Shown: positions 27,853-35,730 of the stretch, piece after piece
Numbering within the stretch: the first letter of the stretch is position 1
Layout: each line of letters opens with the position of its first letter
From: an uncultured bacterium
GTDB lineage: Bacteria; Myxococcota_A; Bradymonadia; UBA7976; VGTA01
Assembly (NCBI GenBank): GCA_943788935.1
Contig: CALSSE010000003.1
Location: forward strand, 214,493 to 278,492
DNA length: 64,000 nt
Direction: 5' to 3'
Notes under the pieces: model-generated
What the model was told of the DNA's origin: nothing
Database searches by the model: none
What the model saw: the letters and a program-made list of their open reading frames with translations, nothing else
Position numbers and translations under genes: made by a program

Positions 27853-28974
27853 TCATTTAGGGAGATAGATCTCAACCTTAGCCTTCGCTTTTAGCTTCTC
27901 GATGAGGTCTTGTCGAGCAGTGCGGTTGGCACGGTTCTTTAGCGTACGAGAGATGCTCTCTTTAACCTCATCAAAGGGACGAGTACGAGGCTCTTTACGC
28001 TCTACGACACGGATAATATGCCATCCAAAGCGAGTCTTTACGGGGTCAGAGACCTGTCCAATCTTCATGGAGAAGGCGGCTTGATCAAACTCTTTCACCA
28101 TTCGGTTACGAGCGAAGAAAGATAGGTCGCCTCCACGAGGGGCCGTTGGACCCTCTGAGTGCTTCTTAGCCAGGGCTGCGAACGCATCATCTGAGCTGTT
28201 CTTTTTAGCCTCAGCAGCAATCTTATCAGCCTTGGCCTTCACCTCGGCGATTTGCGCTGGGGTCGCGCCTTTTGGAGTTTTTAGTAAAATGTGACGAGCG
28301 CGAACTTGCTCACGGACTTTATACTTCGCTTGATTATCATCGAAGTACTTTTGTACTTGCTTGTCAGTGACCTTTTTACCGCCGAGCTTCTCGAGGAGGT
28401 TTCGTAGTTTAAGGTTCTTGGATAGATTAGCCTTCACTCCATCTTCAGTGAGTTTGGCATTTTTAAGGTAGCTGTTGAAGCGCTCATCGGTCTTAAACAT
28501 CGCCTTATATTGGTCAAACTCTTTTTTGAGCATCACGGGGTCAATGCTGATCTTAACGCGCTCCGCTTCTTGGGCGATGAGCGCCTCTTCAACTAGGCGC
28601 TTTACAATAGAGTCTCGATAGCGAGCGTCAATCTTTCGAGGGACTGGTCGCTTGCGTGCTTTAAAGGTTTGAGTAAAGCGATCATATTTATTTTGAAACT
28701 CAGTGAGCTTAATCCCTTGTCCATTGACTGAGGCGATATCACCATTCTTTCCCTTTACGGGTGGCAATGGAGGCTCATTACTCTTGGTAACTTTAGAGAC
28801 ACGCTTCGCTCCTGTCTGAGTGGCAGGCTTCTGAGCGATCCGCTTGACTTTAGGGTTGAGCCCTTTTTTGGCGGTCTTAATTGTCTTAAGATTCAGCTTT
28901 GGGGCGGGGTCTGCGAGTGAGACTGAAGCGCTCAAAAGCATGCTCGCTCCGAGCATGAGTGAGGTAATTCTCAT
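27853..28974 (-). CDS. Exported parvulin-type peptidyl-prolyl isomerase (PpiC/SurA-like)
   Basis: A 373-residue periplasmic protein with a signal peptide ending near SLADPAP (about 22). A basic, Lys-rich linker to about 75 is followed by a SurA_N-like helical domain (FTQTFKARKR, DSIVKRLVEEALIAQEA). The parvulin domain (about 225-330) contains VRARHILLKTPKGAT, FAALAKKHSEGPTAPRGGDLSFF and FGWHIIRVVERK. It would catalyse proline isomerisation and chaperone outer-membrane proteins. AAGGAG precedes ATG 28974. It is divergent from xdhC across a gap with an inverted repeat. Confidence 0.92.
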   Translation of the reverse strand: MRITSLMLGASMLLSASVSLADPAPKLNLKTIKTAKKGLNPKVKRIAQKPATQTGAKRVSKVTKSNEPPLPPVKGKNGDIASVNGQGIKLTEFQNKYDRFTQTFKARKRPVPRKIDARYRDSIVKRLVEEALIAQEAERVKISIDPVMLKKEFDQYKAMFKTDERFNSYLKNAKLTEDGVKANLSKNLKLRNLLEKLGGKKVTDKQVQKYFDDNQAKYKVREQVRARHILLKTPKGATPAQIAEVKAKADKIAAEAKKNSSDDAFAALAKKHSEGPTAPRGGDLSFFARNRMVKEFDQAAFSMKIGQVSDPVKTRFGWHIIRVVERKEPRTRPFDEVKESISRTLKNRANRTARQDLIEKLKAKAKVEIYLPK

Positions 28975-29027
28975 GGGTACTCCTTTTGGGTTTGAGAGGA
29001 TGTCATTAATGTAAATGCGAAATCACA

Positions 29028-29046
29028 TTGACCATAACGCGGTCAA
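29028..29046. promoter_or_regulatory. TTGACC-N7-GGTCAA inverted repeat, candidate operator
   Basis: A perfect 6-bp inverted repeat with a 7-nt centre lies between the divergent parvulin and xdhC genes. The left half also reads as a -35 box for xdhC, though the -10 at the right distance is weak. Confidence 0.35.
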
Positions 29047-29096
29047 GATTCAATATCATCCATCTGTTTTAATGGCTTGGAGTGTAACTGAGTTTT

Positions 29097-29894
29097 ATGT
29101 GGAGTCAACTGAGTGATTTAAGTCTTCGAGGTGAGCGTTTCATTATCGCCACTGTGACCGACACCGGAGGGTCGACTCCTAGAAAACTTGGAGCACAGCT
29201 TGTGATCACCCTCCACACCATCATCGGAACCATTGGTGGAGGAGCGATAGAGCAGAGAATTATCAATGAGGCGCGACATATCCTCAACTCACCCCCTCAA
29301 CGCTCATCCATCTCTTGGGTGAGCGTCCATCTCTCCCATGATCTCGGGATGTGTTGTGGAGGAAATATGACCATTATGCTTCATGATCACATTCCTTATC
29401 CGAAACTCTATATTTTTGGTGCAGGTCACATCGGAACGAGCCTCGCTCAGGTCTCTCTGATCGCGGGATTTAAAGTCTCAGTCATCGATGACCGAGAAGA
29501 GTGGGCTGATGAGACACGATTTCCGGTTGAGATAGAGGTCATATGTGATGATCCCGAGCACTTCTTGAAGAGCTCACCGCTTACATCAGCAGATTATGCT
29601 GTGATCACTACCTATGATCATGGTCTAGATGAGAGGCTTATCGCTGCTCTCTCGGTTAATCCGCTCACCTACCTTGGCTTGATTGGAAGTAAAGCGAAAT
29701 GGGCGAGGTTTGAAAAGAGACTTCAAGCTCGTTCAGACCTTGAGTACCTCTCCCGTGTACAATGCCCCATGGGGATAAATATAGGAGCACATACTCCCGA
29801 AGAGATCGCGGTCAGCGTCACTGCTGAGCTCATCTCCACTCGACGTCAGTCTCCTCATTCACATTCTCCCAACTCAAAGATCCACACGCTCTAG
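29097..29894 (+). CDS. xdhC: XdhC/CoxI-family molybdenum-enzyme maturation protein
   Basis: A 265-residue cytoplasmic protein. The N-terminal XdhC_CoxI domain carries TVTDTGGSTPRKLGAQLVI, GTIGGGAIEQRII and LGMCCGGNMTIML. The C-terminal part is a Rossmann domain (YIFGAGHIGTSLAQVS, SVIDDREEW, YAVITTYDHGLD and YLGLIGSKAKW). XdhC binds molybdenum cofactor and helps sulfurate and insert it into xanthine dehydrogenase-type enzymes. No xdhA/xdhB or other molybdoenzyme gene is in the window, so its client is elsewhere. The gene ends 63 bp before the MotA-like gene. Confidence 0.88.
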   Translation: MWSQLSDLSLRGERFIIATVTDTGGSTPRKLGAQLVITLHTIIGTIGGGAIEQRIINEARHILNSPPQRSSISWVSVHLSHDLGMCCGGNMTIMLHDHIPYPKLYIFGAGHIGTSLAQVSLIAGFKVSVIDDREEWADETRFPVEIEVICDDPEHFLKSSPLTSADYAVITTYDHGLDERLIAALSVNPLTYLGLIGSKAKWARFEKRLQARSDLEYLSRVQCPMGINIGAHTPEEIAVSVTAELISTRRQSPHSHSPNSKIHTL

Positions 29895-29957
29895 CTCCCC
29901 CACCCTTTCAAACCCCTCGTTATTCATATTCATCAGTCCCTCAGAGGAGGCTAATCT

Positions 29958-31019
29958 ATGTTCTCGACTCTCTTGGAGATCGCCTGGGGCGATCGCGCTA
30001 ACTTCTTGAATCAGCTCTTCAGTATCATGCTCGTTATGATCACCGTGACTCAAGCCTTTAGGTTTTTTGTTTTTTGGGATCGAATTAATCAATGGTCAAG
30101 AGCTTTTGTAAGCGCCAAAATAGCCTTTGACCGAGAGAAAACTGTTGAGCTTCAGAGTCGACTCGATGAGCTACAACCTCCTCATTCTGCTTCAGATCAG
30201 CTATGGATCGTCATTCCACCGGTCTTGATTATGTTTGGCCTTATCGGGACATTCATCGGACTTACCTTAGCTTTAGCTGTGATTCCCTTTGGAGGATCGC
30301 CCGCCGATATTCAAAAGGGTGTGCAAGAGGCGCTACCGAGTATGGGAAGCGCTTTCTGGACCAGCTTATCGGCGATCTGTTCATCCTTAGTAATCCGCCT
30401 GACAACCATGTTTATGGAGTCAATGTTCAAGAGGCGAGTCTTAAATGTGATCGTCACTGCTCACCCCCACTTAGTGCAATATATTGAGCGAGAAGCCTTC
30501 TTACAAAATAAGCCCGGCGCTCTCCTAAGACCCCACTCTCTCAGAGAGGTTCTCTGGCAACAACACATTGAGTTTAACAAGCAGATCGAGCGTTTAGGGA
30601 ATGAAATCTCCTCCTCTATTAGAGTACTTCCTTTTGCGCTCCCTCAGCCCCCATTAAGCGCTAATACCAAGCATTCCACTACCACCACTGACTCGGCACC
30701 ATCATCGATGGACTCGGCACCGCTATTAACGACTGATCAGTCGGAGAATAATGCACCGCACGCTGAGTCTCTCTCCACCTCCTCCCCTCAGGATCAAGAA
30801 TCCCTCAATACACCATTGAATACGACGAGCTCTTCACTCACTCCTGGCTCTGTAGATATGCAAATACTGCTCTCTGAGATGCGTAAACAAACGGCGCTCT
30901 TGGAGCGACTCGTCGTGAACCAGCAAAGAGCTCATAGCTCACAACGTATCGCGCTCGCGACTCAAGGTTTCCAGAGCCTGAATCTCGACGAGAGGGGTGA
31001 AAGAGAGGGATCGAGATGA
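29958..31019 (+). CDS. MotA/TolQ/ExbB-like proton-channel protein
   Basis: A 353-residue inner-membrane protein. A helix at about 17-40 is followed by a cytoplasmic stretch, then a pair at about 82-110 and 124-150: PPVLIMFGLIGTFIGLTLAL, then ALPSMGSAFWTSLSAICSSL. The G-IGTF-GLT and AF-TSL motifs are those of MotA, ExbB and ZorA channel subunits, which pass protons with a MotB/ExbD-type partner. The C-terminal ~190 residues are cytoplasmic, partly helical and then Ser/Thr/Pro-rich and disordered, ending in a short helix (ILLSEMRKQTALLERLV). GAGGAGG precedes ATG 29958. Its stop overlaps the partner start (ATGA), so the two are co-translated. The tail is much shorter than that of ZorA. Confidence 0.8.
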   Translation: MFSTLLEIAWGDRANFLNQLFSIMLVMITVTQAFRFFVFWDRINQWSRAFVSAKIAFDREKTVELQSRLDELQPPHSASDQLWIVIPPVLIMFGLIGTFIGLTLALAVIPFGGSPADIQKGVQEALPSMGSAFWTSLSAICSSLVIRLTTMFMESMFKRRVLNVIVTAHPHLVQYIEREAFLQNKPGALLRPHSLREVLWQQHIEFNKQIERLGNEISSSIRVLPFALPQPPLSANTKHSTTTTDSAPSSMDSAPLLTTDQSENNAPHAESLSTSSPQDQESLNTPLNTTSSSLTPGSVDMQILLSEMRKQTALLERLVVNQQRAHSSQRIALATQGFQSLNLDERGEREGSR

Positions 31020-32143
31020 TCTATGACGAGAATGGACTCCCCCTCCCCGAAGACCCTTGGTCGAGCATCGTCGATCTCATGAGCGCTCTGGTACTGGTCC
31101 TCTTCTTGGCGGTCATCTTCTTTGTGACCAATTTTAGTGAAGTCAGCGCCGCCTTAGAAGTAGAGAGAGAGACTCTCGAGACTCGCTCTGTCGCCTTACA
31201 AAATACCCAAAAGAAGCTCAATAGCGCCAATGCTCAAAATCTTGACCTTATCGCTCGGGAGGAACGCCTAAACGCCGAAAAGAAGAGTCTTATCGACGAG
31301 AAGCAGAGTTTAATGTCCGAGAAACAAGGCTTAATCTCCGAGAGAGAAGGGCTAGTCGCTGATAAAGCTAAACTTGAGTCTCAACAATCTATCCTCATCA
31401 AAGATCGCGATGATCTCGCCGCAGACCGAGCGAGCTTATTAAGAGAGCAAGAAACGCTTAAGGCTGAGCGAGTGAGACTCCTTGAAGAACGGACAGAGCT
31501 CCGCACGGAGAGCCAAAGACTTCTAGGAGACAAAGAGAGGCTACTGGGGGATAAAAGCGCACTCACTAGCGAAACTGAGAAACTTAACGCTAAAGTGTTA
31601 GCCTTGCAGTCAGCGATTAAAGAGGCTGCTTCAAAGCAATCTCGATTGATGGAGGGCTTAGCTACCTCATTTAAAGAAAGTAACGCTCAAGGAGTCAGCG
31701 TTGATCGAGAAGGTGGTAAAATAATCCTCAAAAGTGAGGTTTTATTCGCCAAAGGAGAGTCATCGCTCACTCCAAGTGGACAGGAGAGTGTACAGCAAGT
31801 CTTAAAAAGCCTCCTCAAGGTACTCAAGTCAAATGAGCTCAAAGATCAAGTAGAGGGAATTATGGTAGAGGGTCATACTAGCTCAAGTGGGGATGATGTT
31901 ACTAATCTGAATTTATCTGCTGAGAGAGCCCTCAATACCCTCGAATATATTCTCTCCTCTTCTCAACTACAGTCGAGCAGTCGAAGAGTTCAAAAACTCT
32001 TCTTTGCCGGTGCCTTTGGTGAGAGTAGACCTGTACTCACCGCCGGTGGCCAAGAAAACTCCGTAAAGAGCCGTCGGATTGAGATTCGCTTATTATTTAA
32101 TCAATCTCAAGTTAAGAGCCTCGCTCATGCGATCTCCCAGTAA
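31016..32143 (+). CDS. MotB/OmpA-like stator partner with long coiled coil
   Basis: A 375-residue protein. Residues about 17-41 form one membrane helix that begins with Asp20 (SIVDLMSALVLVLF), the place of the proton-carrying Asp of MotB and ZorB. Residues about 45-205 are a continuous coiled coil of seven-residue blocks such as LIDEKQS, LMSEKQG and LISEREG. Residues about 220-375 are an OmpA-like peptidoglycan-binding domain (KSEVLFAKGESSLTPSG, MVEGHTSSSGDDVTNLNLSAERA and SRRIEIRLLF). The design is a plug or peptidoglycan-anchored stator partner for the gene before it. The long coil is not found in ordinary MotB. A third, unknown membrane protein follows by 22 bp. Confidence 0.82.
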   Translation: MIYDENGLPLPEDPWSSIVDLMSALVLVLFLAVIFFVTNFSEVSAALEVERETLETRSVALQNTQKKLNSANAQNLDLIAREERLNAEKKSLIDEKQSLMSEKQGLISEREGLVADKAKLESQQSILIKDRDDLAADRASLLREQETLKAERVRLLEERTELRTESQRLLGDKERLLGDKSALTSETEKLNAKVLALQSAIKEAASKQSRLMEGLATSFKESNAQGVSVDREGGKIILKSEVLFAKGESSLTPSGQESVQQVLKSLLKVLKSNELKDQVEGIMVEGHTSSSGDDVTNLNLSAERALNTLEYILSSSQLQSSSRRVQKLFFAGAFGESRPVLTAGGQENSVKSRRIEIRLLFNQSQVKSLAHAISQ

Positions 32144-32165
32144 CTCAAACCATCGTGAGACCATC

Positions 32166-33059
32166 ATGGATCAACAGCAAAAAACATCTCCACTAGCGGC
32201 AACAGCTAACTCTCCGCACTCTGCTGTCACCTCGGATCACTCTTTAACGACACCGAGCTGGATAGAAGATGAAGTGGTGATTTCTAGGGCTCACCATAAC
32301 ATCGATGGGGTCAATCAAGGGAGTTTGAGTGATCTTCAATTTAGACCAAACGCTTCTTTTCACCCCATAAGAGAGGTCAATCTTGATCAAGATCACTGTA
32401 TTCTCCTCTTTGATCGCCCCATTCGTCGAGTAGATCGTTCGGTGAGTCGTGATGAAGTGCTCTTACTCATCCACAGTATAAGAAGAGGAGAGCGGGAGCT
32501 CGCTCTTGGTCAAGCCGTCTACCTCTATCCTAGCGTTGAGGCTTTTGGATTAAGCTCTCAGGGGAAGTTGCGAATCGTTCTCAGAAATTGTCGACCAAAA
32601 GGGAGATATGAGAAAGCCGGGAGAGAGCGGATCACGGTGTTAGCTTTTTTACAGCTCATCGAAGCCCATGCTCCTCAACTTTGGGTCACTCTAAGCCCGA
32701 TTAGTCATCAACTCAGTAATATCCAACAGCTCGAAGAGGCGCTCGAGACCTCTTCTGTATTAAAGAAGATTATGAAAGGCGTTTGGCGTTTATCTCTCTA
32801 TCTTCTTTTCCTGTGGTTAATCTCTATCCCTATCGCTATTTTGGGACCTCCTGCATTGAAGGAGCCACTACGCGTTTACTATCATCCCTTCTTTGAGAGC
32901 TTGAGCGAGATGATGTCTCCTGCCCCTCCCTCATCTACGATCCCCAATGAAGAAGAGCCTGATCGAGTCCCTTCACCAATAGCGCCTAATCTCCTAACAG
33001 AACCTCAGCCCTCTGCTCCCTCTGCTCCCTCTGCTCCCTCTGCTCCCTCTGCTCCTTGA
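32166..33059 (+). CDS. Unknown single-pass membrane protein, third gene of the stator-like operon
   Basis: ATG 32166 lies 22 bp after the MotB-like stop; an in-frame start at 32079 would lie inside that gene and is less likely. The 297-residue product has no signal peptide. Residues about 31-170 look folded and soluble, with strands such as ITVLAFLQLIEAH and many Arg/Asp residues. Residues about 207-227 form one membrane helix (LYLLFLWLISIPIAIL). The C-terminal ~45 residues are Pro/Ser/Glu-rich and end in five SAP units. That places a cytoplasmic or periplasmic domain beside the channel. No family was recognised. The end overlaps the convergent tlyA gene by 55 bp. Confidence 0.7.
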   Translation: MDQQQKTSPLAATANSPHSAVTSDHSLTTPSWIEDEVVISRAHHNIDGVNQGSLSDLQFRPNASFHPIREVNLDQDHCILLFDRPIRRVDRSVSRDEVLLLIHSIRRGERELALGQAVYLYPSVEAFGLSSQGKLRIVLRNCRPKGRYEKAGRERITVLAFLQLIEAHAPQLWVTLSPISHQLSNIQQLEEALETSSVLKKIMKGVWRLSLYLLFLWLISIPIAILGPPALKEPLRVYYHPFFESLSEMMSPAPPSSTIPNEEEPDRVPSPIAPNLLTEPQPSAPSAPSAPSAPSAP

Positions 33060-33880
33060 ATACCGCTCCATAGCAAATGAAGAAAATACTCTTGGTTTCC
33101 TTTAGCTCCTTTGGTCTGTGAGGCTTTGGTGTTGAGATGAGTCCAACCCATCGCTATCAGTTGTTCCTTCACCCTGTGAAGCGCTATCATACGAGCCTCT
33201 TCATCGAACACCACGCCGCCCTCACTACTATTAAGTAGCTCCTCAGTAGAAAGCTCAAACTGGGGCTTCACGAGGAGGATGCCCACAGCTCCCGGCTTAA
33301 GAAATTTAAGCGCAGGAGTGACTAACCGAGCTAAGCTATTGAAGGAGAGATCGGCGACACAGAGGTCACACAGTTCGGGAACTTGAGCAGAGGTCAAGTT
33401 ACGTATATGGGTGCCCTCAATAACCACTACTCGCGGATGAGTCACGAGTCGTCTATGAGCTAATCCTTTGCCGACATCAACACCATAGACCTTCTCCGCT
33501 CCCCATTGAATAAGGCAATCAGTGAAACCGCCAGTGCTCATCCCTAAATCTAAACAAGTATACCCCGAGGGATCTACTCCTAGCTGACGAAGAGCGCTCT
33601 CCATCTTCAATCCCCCTCGTCCAACATATCCGTGGCCTCGACGCGGACGCCATCGTAGAGGACTATCAGTTGACAGATGCTCTCCAGCCTTTTGAATTGG
33701 ACGGTCTTCAGAGAGGATTTCCCCCGCCATAATCATACCTTGAGCCTGACCAATATGCTCAGCGAAACCTCTCTCGACTACGAGCTCGTCGGCCCGTATA
33801 CGTTTAGTCCGCTTTCGTTCAGTTCGTGTGGAGCCTTCTGCCCCATTCCTTAACTGTTCTCGTTTAGCAGAGCCTGTCAA
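33005..33880 (-). CDS. tlyA: TlyA-family rRNA 2'-O-methyltransferase (hemolysin A family)
   Basis: A 291-residue protein. An N-terminal S4 RNA-binding domain (IRADELVVERGFAEHIGQAQ) is followed by a FtsJ-like SAM domain: YVGRGGLKMESAL, CLDLGMSTGGFTDCLI, VYGVDVGKGL and DLSFNSL. Known members methylate rRNA (2'-O-cytidine). It starts at TTG 33880; the S4 domain begins soon after, and no ATG precedes it. The C-terminal ~16 residues are GAE repeats encoded by the same 9-bp array that encodes SAP repeats in the convergent gene. Confidence 0.88.
   Translation of the reverse strand: MTGSAKREQLRNGAEGSTRTERKRTKRIRADELVVERGFAEHIGQAQGMIMAGEILSEDRPIQKAGEHLSTDSPLRWRPRRGHGYVGRGGLKMESALRQLGVDPSGYTCLDLGMSTGGFTDCLIQWGAEKVYGVDVGKGLAHRRLVTHPRVVVIEGTHIRNLTSAQVPELCDLCVADLSFNSLARLVTPALKFLKPGAVGILLVKPQFELSTEELLNSSEGGVVFDEEARMIALHRVKEQLIAMGWTHLNTKASQTKGAKGNQEYFLHLLWSGIQGAEGAEGAEGAEGAEG
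33009..33053. repeat. 5 x 9-bp tandem repeat shared by two overlapping genes
   Basis: Five perfect copies of CCCTCTGCT. On the plus strand they encode Pro-Ser-Ala units at the end of the stator-operon third gene; on the minus strand they encode Gly-Ala-Glu units at the end of TlyA. Confidence 0.97.
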
Positions 33881-33972
33881 CTTAAACTACCTTTGGTTCT
33901 TAAGTTAAACCACTCAGGGCTATTCAGTTAAACCGTCTTGAGTTCTAGCTCTAGCTCGGTTTTATTTCTCTC

Positions 33973-35322
33973 TTAGGCTACTCTACGACGATATACTAGC
34001 GCGAAGAGTCCTGCGAAGATAAAGAAGAGATGTGGAGAACGGTGATTGTGCTGAGCGCAAGAGCCATTAGCGAGAGCGGCACCCTCCGCGACGAGACGAG
34101 CAGTGAAGGTCGACGAAGCGTTCACTTCGTTAGTCTCTGCGTCGGCTCCAACGGTGGTAGCGGTGATCTCGATGATGTACTCACCAGCAACCTCTGGTAT
34201 GAAGGTCGGCTCTTGACCCTCTGCATAACGATATTCAAATGGCGCTGATTCACTGACCACTCCAACAGCGTTCGTAACCGCAACTGAGGCTCCTGCAGGC
34301 GCGCTTATTACTCGCCAGCTGTAATCCATCTCTTGGTTCTCACGGTTAACGAATAATCGAAGTCGTGTCTTATCCCCTGTATTGACGAGGAAACTTGGGG
34401 TGTAAACTTGAAGGCTCTCTTGAGGGTCGAGACAATTGCTCTCGTCTCCGTATACAACGAAACAGAATCGCTCATCACAAGCGTCACCGATCTGATCTCG
34501 GTCTTGATCGAGCTGTTTGCCCTCTATCATTGGATTAGCAACCTCTGGGCAGTTGTCGAGGAGATCAATAATGTTGTCATTATCGTCGTCATCGTCGCAC
34601 TGATTACCCTTGAGATCACCGTCTAGATCAAGTTGCTCAGGGTTATAAACGCCTGGACAGTTATCGATGATCGATGATCCTTCTGGACCAATCTCAAATA
34701 CTCCGTCTCCATCAACGTCAGGAAAACAGGTAGAGAGCTGTGACTCATCAGGTGATTCGACTTCTCTCTTCATTGGACATGGATCAGAGATGGAAGGGAT
34801 CCCATCTCCATCGATATCGTCATCACAAGCGTCACCAATACCATCGAGATCAAGGTCAGGTTGTTTGTTGTCGGCAGCGAAAGGGTTGTGAATATTGGGA
34901 CAGTTATCAACCTCATTATTGATCTCATCACCGTCAAGATCTAAGTCGCAGAGGTCACCGAAGCTATCTCCATCTTTATTAAGTTGGAGAGGGTTATTGG
35001 TGTTGAGACAATTGTCACACATGTCTCCAAAACCGTCCCCATCTTGATCGAGTTGGTCCATATTTCTTACGCGAGGACAGTTATCTTGTGGATCTTCGAT
35101 ACCATCATCATCGAAATCATCAGCGTTCTGGTAGGTATCACCTAAGTCAGTGTTTGCGATGAGTACTGATCCACCGCCTCCACCGCCCCCACCAGACATA
35201 TTGGGTGTTCCACAAGCCCCGTGATTATTATCGCACTCAAAAGAAGGCGGTAGTTCGTCCTCAGCATGTACATTGTTTAAACCCAAAGAAAAAGTACATA
35301 GGGCCAATGTAAATTTATTCAT
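33973..35322 (-). CDS. Exported thrombospondin type 3 repeat (calcium-binding) protein with C-terminal anchor
   Basis: A 449-residue protein with a Sec signal ending near VHA (about 20). A Gly-rich stretch (residues about 45-52) precedes a run of TSP3 repeats (about 65-290): DxDGDGxxDxxDNCP-type units with Asp-rich calcium loops and Cys pairs. Residues about 305-410 resemble an Ig/PKD-like beta domain. The C-terminus has a Cys (SCAQ), a hydrophobic helix and RRR, like a MYXO-CTERM-type surface-sorting tail. The protein is probably exported and held at the cell surface. A GGGGGG-rich ribosome-binding site precedes ATG 35322. Confidence 0.85.
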   Translation of the reverse strand: MNKFTLALCTFSLGLNNVHAEDELPPSFECDNNHGACGTPNMSGGGGGGGGSVLIANTDLGDTYQNADDFDDDGIEDPQDNCPRVRNMDQLDQDGDGFGDMCDNCLNTNNPLQLNKDGDSFGDLCDLDLDGDEINNEVDNCPNIHNPFAADNKQPDLDLDGIGDACDDDIDGDGIPSISDPCPMKREVESPDESQLSTCFPDVDGDGVFEIGPEGSSIIDNCPGVYNPEQLDLDGDLKGNQCDDDDDNDNIIDLLDNCPEVANPMIEGKQLDQDRDQIGDACDERFCFVVYGDESNCLDPQESLQVYTPSFLVNTGDKTRLRLFVNRENQEMDYSWRVISAPAGASVAVTNAVGVVSESAPFEYRYAEGQEPTFIPEVAGEYIIEITATTVGADAETNEVNASSTFTARLVAEGAALANGSCAQHNHRSPHLFFIFAGLFALVYRRRVA

Positions 35323-35373
35323 ATCCCCCCCTTTATAAAATCCAAAAACGCAAACCTTAAGATACCAACAGGT

Positions 35374-35402
35374 AGAATAGTGTCCTGAGACAAAAAGTTC
35401 AA
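35374..35402 (-). promoter_or_regulatory. candidate promoter of the TSP3-protein gene
   Basis: On the minus strand TTGAAC (35402-35397) and TATTCT (35379-35374) are 17 bp apart (4/6 and 4/6 consensus), about 52 bp before the start codon. Confidence 0.4.
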
Positions 35403-35614
35403 GGAGATAAAAACAGCTTTCTCGTAATATATGCTGTCACCAGACTTGCTAAGAATGAGTAACTTAACTGCTGAGGTGATAAGAATCTATAAGACTTCTC
35501 TCCTATAGCTATTGCATGCCGGATCATTTAATGACATAGCGAACATATTAAATTTTAAGTCTCGTTTCTGTATGAGCGTTCGCTGTAAAAGCGACCTACA
35601 GTATTTAGAAGAGT

Positions 35615-35628
35615 TGATCTCGAGATCA
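35615..35628. promoter_or_regulatory. 14-bp perfect palindrome, candidate operator
   Basis: TGATCTCGAGATCA is fully self-complementary and lies in the divergent gap about 100 bp upstream of the PmbA-like gene. Confidence 0.35.
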
Positions 35629-35730
35629 CCGCTCTTTGATCTCTCACACGCTCTTAATACCAAGCACTTGACTAAAAACGTTGTCAACTGAGCAACTCAC
35701 CTGCAGACCAAATAAATCATTATCAAATAT

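Larger units (their letters stand above)
35323..35730. other. 408-bp divergent intergenic region
   Basis: The largest gap, between the TSP3 protein (minus) and the PmbA-like gene (plus). It holds a candidate minus-strand promoter (35374-35402), a 14-bp perfect palindrome (35615-35628), CTGTA-N9-TACAG just before it (about 35583-35601), and TTGAC-N10-GTCAA (35668-35687). A 66-codon minus-strand frame (35487-35687, TTG start) shows no domain and no ribosome-binding site and is not accepted as a gene. Confidence 0.7.

Noticed and set aside
29958..32143. Complete Zorya defence system
   Set aside because: Only the ZorA/ZorB-like membrane pair is present. No ZorC (EH_signature), ZorD helicase or ZorE HNH protein is near, the channel tail is too short and the partner has an unusual coiled coil, so the name is not applied.
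33931..33961. AACCG...CGGTT hairpin with T-rich flank as a terminator
   Set aside because: The T-rich side fits plus-strand transcription, yet both neighbouring genes run on the minus strand; the stem is only 5 bp with a long loop.
35487..35687. 66-codon minus-strand frame as a gene
   Set aside because: TTG start, no ribosome-binding site, no domain and ordinary intergenic composition.
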